Source of the DNA: Arthrobacter sp. PvP023
Lineage (GTDB): Bacteria; Actinomycetota; Actinomycetes; Actinomycetales; Micrococcaceae
Assembly (NCBI RefSeq): GCF_017832975.1
Contig: NZ_JAFIBI010000001.1
Location: 2,542,001 to 2,606,000, forward strand
Direction of reading: 5' to 3'
Length of the DNA stretch: 64,000 nt
A model generated the notes under the pieces. That model did not search any database, was not told where the DNA came from, and saw nothing but the letters and a program-made list of their open reading frames with translations. Both the position numbers and the translations under genes were made by a program. How positions within the stretch are numbered: position 1 is the first letter of the stretch; each line of letters opens with the position of its first letter. Below are positions 1 to 8,756 of the stretch, piece after piece.

Positions 1-1335
1 TCCACGATCGCCGTGTCCGGCTTCATCACCCCGCAGGGTGCCGCTTCGTTCGGCTGGTTCGCGTACGCGCCGCTGTCCAACACCACGTTCAGCCCCGGCG
101 TCGGCGGTGACCTCTGGGTGTTCGGCCTCGCGCTCTCCGGCTTCGGTACCATCCTCGGTGCGGTCAACTTCATCACCACCATCATCTGCATGCGCGCTCC
201 GGGCATGACCATGTGGCGCATGCCGATCTTCACCTGGAACACGCTGGTTACGGCAATCCTGGTCCTGATGGCCTTCCCGCCACTCGCAGCTGCCCTGTTC
301 GCCCTTGGTGCCGACCGTCGCTTCGGAGCACACATCTTCGATCCCGAGAACGGCGGCGCAGTCCTCTGGCAGCACCTGTTCTGGTTCTTCGGCCACCCCG
401 AGGTGTACATCATCGCGCTGCCGTTCTTCGGCATCGTCTCCGAGATCTTCCCCGTCTTCAGCCGCAAGCCCATCTTCGGCTACAAGGGCCTCGTGTACGC
501 AACCATTGCCATCGCGGCTCTGTCCGTGACGGTGTGGGCACACCACATGTACGTCACCGGCTCGGTCCTCCTGCCGTTCTTCTCCTTTATGACGATGCTG
601 ATCGCCGTACCTACCGGCGTGAAGTTCTTCAACTGGATCGGCACCATGTGGCGGGGTTCCATCACTTTCGAAACGCCCATGCTCTGGAGCATCGGCTTCC
701 TGGCAACCTTCCTGTTCGGTGGTTTGACGGGCATCATCCTCGCGTCACCGCCGCTTGACTTCCACGTATCGGATTCCTACTTCGTGGTGGCCCACTTCCA
801 CTACGTGGTGTTTGGCACCGTGGTGTTCGCGATGTTCGCCGGCTTCTACTTCTGGTGGCCGAAGTGGACCGGCAAGATGCTCAACGAGCGCCTGGGCAAG
901 ATCCACTTCTGGCTCCTGTTCCTCGGTTTCCACGGAACCTTCCTGATCCAGCACTGGCTGGGTGTCGAAGGCATGCCCCGCCGTTACGCGGACTACATGC
1001 CGCAGGACAATTTCACTTGGATGAACCAGTTCTCCACGATCTCCTCGTTCGTGCTGGGCGCTTCGCTGATCCCGTTCTTCTGGAATGTGTACATCACCTG
1101 GCGCAGCAACGAAAAGGTTGAGGTGGACGATCCCTGGGGCTTCGGTGCTTCGCTCGAGTGGGCAACCTCCTGCCCGCCGCCGCGCCACAACTTCACGTCG
1201 CTGCCCCGCATCCGTTCGGAGCGTCCGGCACTGGACCTCCACCACCCGGAGCTCGCACAGTCGCACACCGTTGAATCACCGGCACCGGCAGCGTCCGTGC
1301 TGGGCAACGCAGATCAGAAGGACACCGCCAAGTGA
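1..1335 (+). CDS. ctaD: cytochrome c oxidase subunit I, 5' end missing
   Basis: Catalytic haem-copper subunit of the aa3 terminal oxidase: it reduces O2 to water with electrons from cytochrome c and pumps protons across the membrane. The frame is open from base 1, so the N-terminus lies outside the window and 444 residues are visible. Diagnostic parts are GHPEVYI with the cross-linked His/Tyr region, the WAHHMYVTG copper-B histidine pair near base 541, and the VAHFHYVV haem-ligand histidines near base 793. Many hydrophobic helices follow the family pattern. The C-terminal tail after about base 1120 is soluble and ends in an Ala/Pro-rich stretch. The stop overlaps the GTG of ctaF in a GTGA, implying coupling. 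Confidence 0.97.
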   Translation, partial: STIAVSGFITPQGAASFGWFAYAPLSNTTFSPGVGGDLWVFGLALSGFGTILGAVNFITTIICMRAPGMTMWRMPIFTWNTLVTAILVLMAFPPLAAALFALGADRRFGAHIFDPENGGAVLWQHLFWFFGHPEVYIIALPFFGIVSEIFPVFSRKPIFGYKGLVYATIAIAALSVTVWAHHMYVTGSVLLPFFSFMTMLIAVPTGVKFFNWIGTMWRGSITFETPMLWSIGFLATFLFGGLTGIILASPPLDFHVSDSYFVVAHFHYVVFGTVVFAMFAGFYFWWPKWTGKMLNERLGKIHFWLLFLGFHGTFLIQHWLGVEGMPRRYADYMPQDNFTWMNQFSTISSFVLGASLIPFFWNVYITWRSNEKVEVDDPWGFGASLEWATSCPPPRHNFTSLPRIRSERPALDLHHPELAQSHTVESPAPAASVLGNADQKDTAK

Positions 1336-1733
1336 AGATCGAATCATGGATTTTTGGAGCCGGAGTCTTCTTCTTCGTACCGGTCTCCCTGGTTTACGGA
1401 TTCCTGACCAACTGGTCTGAGTGGGTCGGCATCCTCGGTATCCTTCTCGTTGGCGGCCTCGCCGGCATGATCGGTGCATACCTTGGGTTCACCGGCAAGC
1501 GCGTGGGCATGCGTCCTGAGGACCGCAACGACGCCGAGATCCACGAAGGTTCAGGCGAGCAGGGCCACTTCAGCCCCTGGAGCTGGTGGCCGCTGGTCCT
1601 GGGCCTGTCCTGCGCAGGTGGATTCCTCGGCCTGGCCGTAGGATTCTGGGTCACGTTCATCGCCGGCGGCCTGGCCGTCATCGCCCTCGTCGGCTGGGTC
1701 TACGAATACAGCCGCGGCGATCACGCACACTAG
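1332..1733 (+). CDS. ctaF: actinobacterial cytochrome c oxidase subunit IV
   Basis: Small membrane subunit found in actinobacterial aa3 oxidases within the bcc–aa3 supercomplex. The 133-residue protein has about four hydrophobic segments: residues ~5–25, ~30–50, a pair after the polar [20 protein letters not shown] loop, and a short charged tail with RGDHAH. The start is GTG overlapping the ctaD stop (GTGA), so translation is probably coupled. Position directly after ctaD and the membrane topology support the call. A strong intrinsic terminator follows 18 bases after the stop. Confidence 0.93.
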   Translation: MKIESWIFGAGVFFFVPVSLVYGFLTNWSEWVGILGILLVGGLAGMIGAYLGFTGKRVGMRPEDRNDAEIHEGSGEQGHFSPWSWWPLVLGLSCAGGFLGLAVGFWVTFIAGGLAVIALVGWVYEYSRGDHAH

Positions 1734-1750
1734 CGCCTAAGCACTGTTCA

Positions 1751-1794
1751 CAACGACGGCGGGCCCCACCATTCGGTGGGGCCCGCCGTCGTTG
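1751..1794 (+). terminator. intrinsic terminator after ctaDF
   Basis: Perfect 20-bp inverted repeat (1751–1770 with 1775–1794) around the four-base loop ATTC. It is GC-rich in the core and the right arm ends in GTTG followed by TTTG. It ends the ctaD–ctaF transcript. Confidence 0.88.
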
Positions 1795-1804
1795 TTTGCG
1801 CTTA

Positions 1805-1834
1805 GCCACGGTAGGACGCGTTTCCTACCGTGGC
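1805..1834. terminator. second hairpin between ctaF and ptsH, likely ptsH terminator
   Basis: Perfect 11-bp inverted repeat (1805–1815 with 1824–1834) with loop ACGCGTTT, only 10 bases from the ctaF terminator and 43 bases downstream of the ptsH stop on the other strand. There is no T-run on either side. It may serve as the ptsH terminator; a protein-binding palindrome is the alternative. Confidence 0.5.
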
Positions 1835-1877
1835 GCGCTGGGAGGGGCAGGGCCGGCTTGAGGCCGTTCGTAAGGCC

Positions 1878-2171
1878 TCAGGCGGCCGCGCCTGCCTCCA
1901 GCAGAAGCGTCAGGCCGTCCAGTGCCGCCTCGGCGGATTCAACGCTGTAGCGGGCAGGAAGCGCCTCGGGATCAACTGAGAGTTCCACTTCACAGCCACA
2001 ATGGAAATCGGCTGTCATGACTTCGAGCAGGGACCGTGCATCGACGGGCACGATTCCCCTTTTTCCGATTCTGACCGGCAGGCCGGATTCCGTAACAGCC
2101 CGGACGAAGACAGCGGCCGGCCGCGCGTGCAGGCCTATGGGTGATTGAACGATTGCCTTGCGCACTGGCAA
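1878..2171 (-). CDS. ptsH: HPr family phosphocarrier protein
   Basis: HPr-like carrier that passes phosphate from enzyme I to the sugar-specific enzyme IIA proteins of the phosphotransferase system. The 97-residue product has the active-site histidine in SPIGLHARPAAVFV and a serine in DARSLLEVM where regulatory Ser46 sits in Gram-positive HPr. I place the start at TTG 2171 (LPVRKAIV): an AGGAG lies 5 nt upstream, whereas the in-frame GTG at 2165 would be 11 nt away. It is divergent from a DasR-like GntR regulator with a dre-like site between them, which fits PTS control by amino-sugar signalling as known in Streptomyces. Confidence 0.88.
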   Translation of the reverse strand: MPVRKAIVQSPIGLHARPAAVFVRAVTESGLPVRIGKRGIVPVDARSLLEVMTADFHCGCEVELSVDPEALPARYSVESAEAALDGLTLLLEAGAAA

Positions 2172-2265
2172 CAGGACTCCTTTGTTCCGACGGGTCTCGG
2201 CCGTCACGACTGCATTCCTGAACAAGCGTAGTGCCGCTACATCCGGCGGCTGAAACCGCCGTCGG

Positions 2266-2281
2266 GGTGGTCTAGACCTGC
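2266..2281. promoter_or_regulatory. dre-like operator (DasR-type binding site)
   Basis: A perfect 10-bp palindrome GGTCTAGACC (2269–2278) lies within a 16-bp window. That window agrees with the Streptomyces DasR element ACTGGTCTAGACCACT at the central 11 positions. It sits between ptsH and the GntR-family gene and overlaps the expected -35 position of the latter's promoter (-10 TACCCT at 2295–2300), so autorepression is plausible. Confidence 0.7.
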
Positions 2282-2294
2282 CCTCTTGTTGCTC

Positions 2295-2300
2295 TACCCT
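2295..2300 (+). promoter_or_regulatory. -10 element of the GntR-family gene
   Basis: TACCCT followed by six bases and then ATG at 2307, the spacing seen at leaderless starts elsewhere in the window. The -35 position falls inside the dre-like palindrome and shows no clear hexamer. Confidence 0.5.
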
Positions 2301-2306
2301 TAAAAC

Positions 2307-2345
2307 ATGAATGTAGATCTGGATCGCGGCCATGGCGGCCTCTGA
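2307..2345 (+). CDS. possible 12-codon leaderless upstream ORF
   Basis: ATG at 2307 opens a 12-codon frame (MNVDLDRGHGGL, stop TGA at 2343) exactly six bases after a -10-like TACCCT. It overlaps the first codons of the GntR gene at 2332 in another frame and ends 10 nt before that gene's in-frame ATG at 2356. It could couple translation or act as a leader peptide. There is no similarity evidence; the call rests on spacing alone. Confidence 0.35.
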   Translation: MNVDLDRGHGGL

Positions 2346-3126
2346 CGCGAGCAGGATGGTAGGGGAGATCGACCGCGACAGCGGGACGCCCATCTACGTC
2401 CAGCTGCGGGAACTTCTGCGCGCACACATCACCGCCTCCTGTCCGCCCGGCTCGTCGTTGCCCTCGGAGCGTGACCTCGCCGAGAGATTCGGCCTGGCCC
2501 GCATGACGGTCCGCCAGGCGATCGATGCGTTGGTAGGCGAGGAGGTCATTGAACGGGTGGTGGGTCTGGGCACCTTCGTCCGGAAACCAAAGCTTGACCT
2601 GCAGGTCAAACTGACTTCTTACAGCGAGGAAATGCAGCGCCGTGGCATGGTCCCTGCCGCCAAGGTGCTCAGCTTCGAACAGATCGGCGCGAGTGCGTTC
2701 CTGGCCCGGGAGCTTCAGTTGGACGAGGGAACGCCCCTGGTGCGCTTCAGGCGCCTGCTGCTGGCCGACAACGAGCCCATGAGCGTGGACGAGAACTTCA
2801 TTCCCGCCCATCGCGTGCCAGGCCTGCTCGACGGCGAACCACCCACCTCGCTGTACAACGTCCTGAGTGAGCGCTTTGGCCTGGTCATGGAGTGGGGGGA
2901 GGACATGATTGAGGCCACGGCGGCCTCCCCGTCAACAGCCAGGCTGCTCAACGTGGAGGTCGGATCGCCGCTGCTGAAGATCCAGAGGCACGCCTTCGTT
3001 GCCCGCTCCATGGTGGACTACTCGGTGTCCTACTACCGGGCAGACCGCTACAAGCTCTGGGTGCCGCTGCAGCGTCCCGGCGTCCGTCCTACGCGCAACT
3101 ACGCCTCCGGCTACCGGAATCCATAG
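2332..3126 (+). CDS. GntR family regulator, HutC/UTRA subfamily, DasR-like
   Basis: One-component transcription factor of 264 residues. A winged helix-turn-helix at residues ~15–85 has the GntR signature (PSERDLAERFGLARMTVRQA), then comes a UTRA effector domain (residues ~95–250) of the kind that binds phosphorylated amino sugars or similar metabolites. Adjacency to ptsH and the dre-like palindrome suggest a DasR-type role in PTS and amino-sugar control, which is inference. An in-frame stop lies just upstream, so ATG 2332 is the earliest start; ATG 2356 with a nearby AGGA is an alternative. A bidirectional terminator follows. Confidence 0.88.
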   Translation: MAASDASRMVGEIDRDSGTPIYVQLRELLRAHITASCPPGSSLPSERDLAERFGLARMTVRQAIDALVGEEVIERVVGLGTFVRKPKLDLQVKLTSYSEEMQRRGMVPAAKVLSFEQIGASAFLARELQLDEGTPLVRFRRLLLADNEPMSVDENFIPAHRVPGLLDGEPPTSLYNVLSERFGLVMEWGEDMIEATAASPSTARLLNVEVGSPLLKIQRHAFVARSMVDYSVSYYRADRYKLWVPLQRPGVRPTRNYASGYRNP

Positions 3127-3133
3127 GGGGGAC

Positions 3134-3173
3134 ACAGAAGAGGCCCGGTCCATGCGGACCGGGCCTCTTCTGT
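3134..3173. terminator. bidirectional terminator between GntR gene and qcrB
   Basis: Perfect 18-bp stem (3134–3151 with 3156–3173) around loop ATGC, 8 bases after the GntR stop and 20 bases from the end of qcrB on the opposite strand. The convergent layout means it can serve both transcripts. Confidence 0.85.
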
Positions 3174-3192
3174 AATGCTGTCAAACTATGAG

Positions 3193-4878
3193 CTAGTGGC
3201 TGAGGGTCTTCTGTCCCTCGGCCGTCTCCACCGCTTCGTGCTGGCCGTGGTGCCCGTGGGCAGCCTCGAGCTCAGCCGGCGAAGCAGGTGCGACCCTGTC
3301 CTCGAAGAACCAGCGCGAGAGCGCCGCACGGCGCTTTTCCTTGCGGGTTACGACGCCGTGTTCGTTCGGAACCGCAGGCAACGGCACCGGTGACTCGAAG
3401 CCCACCAGCTTGTAGCGCTTGTAGTCATCCAGCGGCGCGTGGACCTCAATGAACTCACCGTGCGGCAACCGGACGATTCGGCCGGTTTCGCGGCCGTGCA
3501 AGGCGATTTCACGGTCCTTGCGCTGAAGCGCCAGGGCGACGCGCTTGGTCACGACGAACGCGATGACCGGGCCGATGAAGAACAGTGCGCGCAGCCAGTA
3601 GGTGACATCGTTCAGAGCAACGTGGAAGTGCGTTGCAATGAGGTCCGAGCTAGCGGCGGCCCACATCACGCAGTAGAAGGTGAAGCCGGCCATGCCGATT
3701 GCGGTCCGGGTGGGAGCGTTGCGCGGGCGGTCCAGAACGTGGTGCTCGCGGTCGTCCTTGGTGATCCAGCGTTCGATCCACGGGTACATAAACAGCACCG
3801 TGAAGACGAGGCCGGCAGGTACCAGGGCCGGTAGCAGCACGTTCAGGGTGAGGACCTGGCCGAAGATGACGTACTCGAAGTGGAAGTCGCCGATGACACC
3901 AGGCATGAGGCGCAGGGCGCCGTCAACCCAGCCGATGTACCAGTCAGGCTGCGTGCCTGCGGAAACCGGGGAGGGGTCGTAAGGGCCGTAGTTCCAGATC
4001 GGGTTGATGGTGAAGAAAGCCGCCATGAGGGCGACAACACCGAACACGATGAAGAAGAAGCCGCCGGCCTTGGCCGCGTAAACCGGGCCAAGGGGGTAGC
4101 CGACGACGTTGCCGTCGTTGCGGCCCGGGCCGGGGTACTGCGTGTGCTTGTGAACAACCACCATGAAGAGGTGAATCACGATCATCAGCAGGATCAGCGC
4201 CGGTACCAGGAGGATGTGCAGCATGTAGAGCCGGCTGATGATGACCGTACCGGGGAACTCGCCGCCGAAGAGGAAGAACGAGATGTAGGTACCAATGACA
4301 GGGATCGACTTGATGACGCCGTCGATGATCCGCAGGCCGTTGCCGGAGAGCAGGTCGTCGGGGAGCGAGTAGCCGGTGAAGCCTGCCGCCATCGAGAGGA
4401 TGAGCAGGACGCCGCCCACCACCCAGTTCAGTTCGCGGGGCTTACGGAACGCGCCGGTGAAGAACACGCGCAGCATGTGCACGGAGACGGAAGCCACGAA
4501 CAGCAGTGCGGCCCAGTGGTGCACCTGGCGCATGAACAGGCCGCCGCGGACATCAAACGAGATATCCAGCGATGAGCTGTAGGCGACGGACATTTCGACG
4601 TTCTTCAGCGGCGTGTACGAGCCGTCGTAGTGCGTCTCCGCCATGGACGGATCAAAGAAGAACGTCAGGAAGGTGCCGGAGAGCAGAAGGATGACGAAGG
4701 AGTACAGGGCCACTTCGCCGAACATGAACGACCAGTGGTCCGGAAAGACCTTACGGCCAAATTCGCGGAGGATGCCCGAACCGCCGACGCGCTGGTCAAC
4801 AAAGTCGGTAATGCGGCCGCCCTTGGTTTTGGCGACGAAGGCGGGGGCATTAGCTGTTGATGTTGCGCTCATGCTCAT
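3193..4878 (-). CDS. qcrB: menaquinol–cytochrome c reductase cytochrome b subunit
   Basis: Membrane cytochrome b of the actinobacterial bcc complex. It carries two b haems and the quinol oxidation site and passes electrons from menaquinol to the Rieske and cytochrome c subunits. The protein of about 561 residues has eight or more hydrophobic helices, histidine pairs in the VHHWAALLFVASVSVHML and HILLVPALILLMIVIHLF segments, and the long polar C-terminal extension typical of Actinobacteria. The start region offers GTG 4881, ATG 4878 and ATG 4872; a GGGAG supports 4878 or 4872. It overlaps the end of qcrA, so translation is probably coupled. Confidence 0.96.
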   Translation of the reverse strand: MSMSATSTANAPAFVAKTKGGRITDFVDQRVGGSGILREFGRKVFPDHWSFMFGEVALYSFVILLLSGTFLTFFFDPSMAETHYDGSYTPLKNVEMSVAYSSSLDISFDVRGGLFMRQVHHWAALLFVASVSVHMLRVFFTGAFRKPRELNWVVGGVLLILSMAAGFTGYSLPDDLLSGNGLRIIDGVIKSIPVIGTYISFFLFGGEFPGTVIISRLYMLHILLVPALILLMIVIHLFMVVVHKHTQYPGPGRNDGNVVGYPLGPVYAAKAGGFFFIVFGVVALMAAFFTINPIWNYGPYDPSPVSAGTQPDWYIGWVDGALRLMPGVIGDFHFEYVIFGQVLTLNVLLPALVPAGLVFTVLFMYPWIERWITKDDREHHVLDRPRNAPTRTAIGMAGFTFYCVMWAAASSDLIATHFHVALNDVTYWLRALFFIGPVIAFVVTKRVALALQRKDREIALHGRETGRIVRLPHGEFIEVHAPLDDYKRYKLVGFESPVPLPAVPNEHGVVTRKEKRRAALSRWFFEDRVAPASPAELEAAHGHHGQHEAVETAEGQKTLSH

Positions 4879-5920
4879 CACGCTCCCAGTAACTCGGTCC
4901 TACGGGTTCTTTGAAGTCGCTCGTAGCGACCAGGTAGCCCTCGGCGTCAACTGCGATGGGCAGCTGGGGGAGAGGCCGGCTGGCCGGGCCAAAGATAACC
5001 TTGCATTCCTGGGTCAGGTCAAAGGTCGACTGGTGGCACGGGCACAGCAGGTGGTGGGTCTGCTGCTCGTACAGGGCAACAGGGCAACCAACGTGGGTGC
5101 AGATCTTCGAGTAGGCAACGATGCCGTTGTAGCTCCAGTCCTCGCGGCCCGCAGAGGGCTTGAGGGACTCGGGGTTCAGGCGCATGAGCAGGACGACGGC
5201 CTTGGCCTTCTCGTTCAGCTTGCCTTCATGCAGTTCGTTCAGGCCTTCCGGAATCACGTGGAAGGCCGAGCCGATGGTGACGTCCGACGCCTTGATGGGC
5301 GTACCGTCCGGGTCGCGGGTGAGGCGCTTGAGCTTGCCTTCCTGCGGGGCCCACATGGTGTGTGCAAGCTTGTCGTCCGGGCGGGGACCGAGGTCACCGA
5401 AGACGGCCAGTGCAGGCAGCGGAGCCAACGCTACGGCGCCGAGGAGGGTGTTGCGGATCAGCGGCCGGCGCTTGATCCCGGTTTCCTCGACGATGTCGTC
5501 AACGATTCGGACGGCCGCCTGGCGGTCTTCTTCGGTGCGGATGGCGTGGCGCTCTTCCGAGACCTCGTGGTCCGGCATGAGGGCCTTGGCCCAATGGACA
5601 ATGCCGGTGCCGATGCCGAGCATGGCAAAGGCGGTGCCGATGCCCAGCAGGGCATTCTGCAGCCGGATGGTGGCGATCGTGGAGTCGGGTCCAAGATCGA
5701 TGGCGAAGTACGCCACCAGGAAGATCACGGTGCCCACGACCGAGCTGCCGAAGAGGACGGCAACCTGCCGTTCTGCACGCTTTGCGGCCTTCGGGTCCGT
5801 GTCAGCCAGGCGCAAACGATGCGGGGGAATTCCAGGATCCTGGAACTTCTCCACCTCATTCTGACCAGCCGTAGCTACGGTGCCCGAGTGGTTCGGACTG
5901 CCGTCACTATGGTTGCCCAT
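4850..5920 (-). CDS. qcrA: Rieske iron-sulfur subunit of the bcc complex
   Basis: Carries the 2Fe-2S cluster that takes the first electron from menaquinol. The 356-residue protein has the long N-terminal membrane region with three hydrophobic segments typical of actinobacterial QcrA. The C-terminal Rieske fold holds both cluster boxes, CTHVGC and CPCHQSTF, which supply two Cys and two His. I choose ATG 5920 (MGNHSDGS) because a GAGG lies at proper distance; the ATG at 5932 would directly abut its GAAGG. It lies between qcrC and qcrB in one minus-strand operon. Confidence 0.96.
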   Translation of the reverse strand: MGNHSDGSPNHSGTVATAGQNEVEKFQDPGIPPHRLRLADTDPKAAKRAERQVAVLFGSSVVGTVIFLVAYFAIDLGPDSTIATIRLQNALLGIGTAFAMLGIGTGIVHWAKALMPDHEVSEERHAIRTEEDRQAAVRIVDDIVEETGIKRRPLIRNTLLGAVALAPLPALAVFGDLGPRPDDKLAHTMWAPQEGKLKRLTRDPDGTPIKASDVTIGSAFHVIPEGLNELHEGKLNEKAKAVVLLMRLNPESLKPSAGREDWSYNGIVAYSKICTHVGCPVALYEQQTHHLLCPCHQSTFDLTQECKVIFGPASRPLPQLPIAVDAEGYLVATSDFKEPVGPSYWERDEHERNINS

Positions 5921-6019
5921 AATTCGCCTCATCCTTCTCTCGTCCCGGCCAGTGCCGGGTTAGTTTTCAATTCCATACTGCTGACTCGTCAGCAGGAGTT
6001 CTTACAGTTGCGGACGTCG

Positions 6020-6808
6020 CTAGGACGTCCGGGACGTCAGCCAGATGGTGAAGGCGATGATGACGCCCAGGCCGGCGATCCAGACAAACAGACCTTCAGA
6101 GACCGGCCCCAGGGCGCCGAGATCGGCTCCGCCGGGTGAACCGTTGGCTTCGATCTGCTTCAGGAAGGTGATGATGTCGCGCTTGCCTTCAGGTGAGACG
6201 TTGGCGTCGTTGAAGACCGGCATGTTCTGCGGTCCGGTAACCATGGCCTCATAGATGTGCTTTTCGGACACATCAGCAAGGGCCGGTGCGAACTTGCCGC
6301 GGGTGAGCGCGCCGCCGGCGGCCGCTGCGTTGTGGCACATGGCGCAGTTGACCCGGAAGAGCTCGCCACCCTCGGCGGCGTTGCCTTGTGCGTCCAAGAG
6401 GCCCTCTTCGGGGATGGACGGGCCGGGGCCGAGCGAAGCGACGTAAGCGGACAGCTGGTGGGTCTGTTCGTCGTTGAACTGTGCGGGCTTCTTGTAAGCC
6501 TGCGGGCCGTTCATCTGCATGGGCATGCGCCCGGTGCCTACCTGGAAGTCAACAGCGGCAGCACCGACGCCTACAAGTGAGGGTCCGTCCTTGGTTCCGC
6601 TCGCACCCATGCCGTGGCAGGTTGCGCAGTTGGCGGCGAAAAGCTTCCCGCCCTCTTCAGTGTCGTTCGCACTGAAGCTGGTGGTGGAAGCCTTGGCCTC
6701 GTTGACGGTGGTGGCAACGGCGTACAGCCCACCAGTGAGGAGGAGGCCCATCAGCAGCAGCGCAATGGCTGCCAGTGGGTGACGTCGCTTCTGCGAGAGT
6801 GCCTTCAC
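6020..6808 (-). CDS. qcrC: dihaem cytochrome c subunit of the bcc complex
   Basis: Membrane-anchored cytochrome cc of 262 residues that relays electrons from the Rieske centre to the aa3 oxidase, replacing soluble cytochrome c. Two CxxCH haem sites are visible (CATCHGMGAS and CAMCHNAAAA), each in a cytochrome c fold. A signal or anchor helix lies at residues ~10–32 and a C-terminal transmembrane helix precedes the terminal LTSRTS. The start is GTG with AGGAA upstream. An internal promoter candidate lies in the gap to ctaE. Confidence 0.96.
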   Translation of the reverse strand: MKALSQKRRHPLAAIALLLMGLLLTGGLYAVATTVNEAKASTTSFSANDTEEGGKLFAANCATCHGMGASGTKDGPSLVGVGAAAVDFQVGTGRMPMQMNGPQAYKKPAQFNDEQTHQLSAYVASLGPGPSIPEEGLLDAQGNAAEGGELFRVNCAMCHNAAAAGGALTRGKFAPALADVSEKHIYEAMVTGPQNMPVFNDANVSPEGKRDIITFLKQIEANGSPGGADLGALGPVSEGLFVWIAGLGVIIAFTIWLTSRTS

Positions 6809-6860
6809 GTGGTGGTTCCTTTATTCGATCGTGCGTCGGCTCCGGGAGCCGCTTCTTGAA

Positions 6861-6888
6861 ATTCTGCCTCTTGTAGAAAAAGAGTCAA
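6861..6888 (-). promoter_or_regulatory. candidate promoter upstream of qcrC
   Basis: On the minus strand TTGACT (6888–6883), a 16-bp spacer and CAGAAT (6866–6861) lie in the 87-base gap between ctaE and qcrC. They would give an independent qcrCAB transcript with a leader of about 45–50 bases. Confidence 0.45.
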
Positions 6889-6895
6889 GTCGGGG

Positions 6896-7534
6896 CTACC
6901 TGAGGACGTAGATGACCAGGAAGAGGCCGATCCACACGACGTCGACGAAGTGCCAGTAGTACGAGGTGACAATCGCGGACGTTGCTTCGAAGTGACCAAA
7001 CTTCTTGGCGGCAAACGAACGGCCGATGATGAAGAGGAAGGCGATGAGGCCGCCAATGACGTGCAGGCCGTGGAAGCCGGTGGTCATGTAGAAGGCCGAG
7101 CCGTACGCATTCGATGAGAGCGACACATGCTCCGAGACGAGCATGGCGTATTCAGTCGCCTGACCGGCAACGAAGAAGGCGCCCATGATGAACGTGAGGG
7201 TGAACCATTCGTTCATCCCCCAACGCGTGAAGGCAAGGGGGCCGCCGGCGCGGCGCGGCTGGAGCCGCTCAGCGGCGAAGACGCCCATCTGGCAAGTGAA
7301 TGAACTTGCCACGAGGACGATCGTGTTTACGAGCGCAAAGGGGAAGTTGAGCTTGGCTGTCTCTTCGGCCCACATCTGTCCGGACGTCGAACGGAGTGTG
7401 AAGTACATGGCAAAGAGACCGGCGAAGAACATCAACTCACTGGACAACCAGACAACGGTTCCTACGGAAACCATATTCGGGCGGTTCAGCGTCGGGTGCG
7501 CCGGGGTACTGGGGGCATGGGTCGCAGATGTCAC
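6896..7534 (-). CDS. ctaE: cytochrome c oxidase subunit III
   Basis: Non-catalytic core subunit of the aa3 oxidase. The 212-residue protein has the usual hydrophobic helices, with conserved family stretches such as FHGLHVIGG and [14 protein letters not shown] near the C-terminus. The start is taken as GTG 7534 ([14 protein letters not shown]): no Shine-Dalgarno precedes it, but a CATAAT -10 box lies six bases upstream with a -35-like TTGGGC at 18-bp spacing, so the mRNA is probably leaderless. It is the first gene of the ctaE–qcrCAB block and is divergent from trpD. Confidence 0.95.
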   Translation of the reverse strand: MTSATHAPSTPAHPTLNRPNMVSVGTVVWLSSELMFFAGLFAMYFTLRSTSGQMWAEETAKLNFPFALVNTIVLVASSFTCQMGVFAAERLQPRRAGGPLAFTRWGMNEWFTLTFIMGAFFVAGQATEYAMLVSEHVSLSSNAYGSAFYMTTGFHGLHVIGGLIAFLFIIGRSFAAKKFGHFEATSAIVTSYYWHFVDVVWIGLFLVIYVLR

Positions 7535-7536
7535 AT

Positions 7537-7570
7537 AGACATTATGTCTGTAAAAGTTCCTCCTGCCCAA
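7537..7570 (-). promoter_or_regulatory. leaderless promoter and palindrome of ctaE
   Basis: Minus-strand TTGGGC (7570–7565), 18-bp spacer, CATAAT (7546–7541), then six bases to the GTG start. The -10 box is embedded in the perfect palindrome AGACAT-T-ATGTCT (7537–7549), so a dimeric regulator could block it. Confidence 0.55.
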
Positions 7571-7682
7571 CGCAAACCGCCATTTCCGCGGACTTTTTCT
7601 ACAAAGACGCGAATTCGCGCGGAAAAGTTCCCGGGCCGGTTCACATTGGTCATCAGGGCGGGTGCCTCGATAGCATCAGGAG

Positions 7683-8741
7683 GTGACTTCACAGGCATCT
7701 GCACAGGCGGCGGGCAACACCTGGCCGCGGCTCATTTCGGCACTGATCAACGGCGCGGACCTGACGGCCGACAATACGGAATGGGCGATGGACACCATTA
7801 TGTCCGGGGAAGCCACCCCTTCGCAGATCGCCGGGTTCCTGGTGGCGCTGCGGTCAAAGGGTGAGACGGTGGACGAGATAGCCGGGCTTGTCGAGGCCAT
7901 GCTGGCGCACGCGAATCCGGTCGATATCGGCGGCGAGAAGCTGGACATTGTGGGCACCGGCGGTGACCAGCTGAACACCGTCAACATTTCCACCATGGCC
8001 GCACTCGTCTGTGCGGGAGCGGGCGCAAAGGTGGTTAAGCACGGCAACCGGGCGTCGTCGTCGTCGTCAGGATCAGCGGACGTCCTCGAAGCGCTCGGCG
8101 TCCGGCTGGACCTGCCCATCGACCGCGTTGCGCGCAACGCCGAAGAGGCGGGGATCACGTTCTGCTTCGCCCAGGTGTTCCACCCCTCTTTCCGGCACAC
8201 GGCCGTGCCGCGCCGGGAGCTTGCCATTCCCACGGCGTTCAACTTCCTCGGCCCGCTGACCAATCCTGCTCGGGTTCAGGCTTCCGCGGTTGGTGTCGCC
8301 AACGCAAGGATGGCTCCCTTGGTTGCCGGGGTCCTGGCCAAGCGCGGAAGCCGCGGGCTGGTTTTCAGGGGGAGTGACGGACTGGACGAACTGACAACCA
8401 CCGGGCCGTCCACTGTCTGGGAGATCCGGAACGGCGAAGTGACGGAGCAGACGTTTGATCCCCGGGTGCTGGGCATCCGTGCCGCGACAGTGGAGGAGCT
8501 CCGCGGCGGCGACGCGAAAGCCAATGCCGCCGTCGTCCGTGATGTCCTGAGCGGCGCGGCGGGCCCGGCCCGTGACGCCGTCCTGCTGAATGCCGCCGCT
8601 GGCCTGGTGGCGTTCGACGTCGATGCCGAGGGCGCGCTCACCGACCGGATGGCGGCCGCGTTGAAGCGGGCGGAAGAGTCCATTGATTCCGGTGCCGCGG
8701 CGGCCGTGCTGGAAAAGTGGGTCGCCCTTACCCGGGGTTAG
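7683..8741 (+). CDS. trpD: anthranilate phosphoribosyltransferase
   Basis: Second step of tryptophan synthesis: transfers phosphoribose from PRPP to anthranilate. The 352-residue length is normal. The glycine-rich PRPP loop ([17 protein letters not shown]) and the [21 protein letters not shown] stretch with HPSFRH further on are diagnostic. The start is GTG: an AGGAG directly abuts it, too close for ribosome binding, while a TAGCAT hexamer sits six bases before, so leaderless initiation is more likely. It stands alone here, without other trp genes. Confidence 0.96.
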   Translation: MTSQASAQAAGNTWPRLISALINGADLTADNTEWAMDTIMSGEATPSQIAGFLVALRSKGETVDEIAGLVEAMLAHANPVDIGGEKLDIVGTGGDQLNTVNISTMAALVCAGAGAKVVKHGNRASSSSSGSADVLEALGVRLDLPIDRVARNAEEAGITFCFAQVFHPSFRHTAVPRRELAIPTAFNFLGPLTNPARVQASAVGVANARMAPLVAGVLAKRGSRGLVFRGSDGLDELTTTGPSTVWEIRNGEVTEQTFDPRVLGIRAATVEELRGGDAKANAAVVRDVLSGAAGPARDAVLLNAAAGLVAFDVDAEGALTDRMAAALKRAEESIDSGAAAAVLEKWVALTRG

Positions 8742-8756
8742 CCGTAATGGCCGGGC

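Noticed and set aside
4643..6139. 498-codon open frame on plus across qcrB/qcrA
   Set aside because: Antisense to clearly conserved qcr genes; a product of high-GC codon bias with no recognisable domain.
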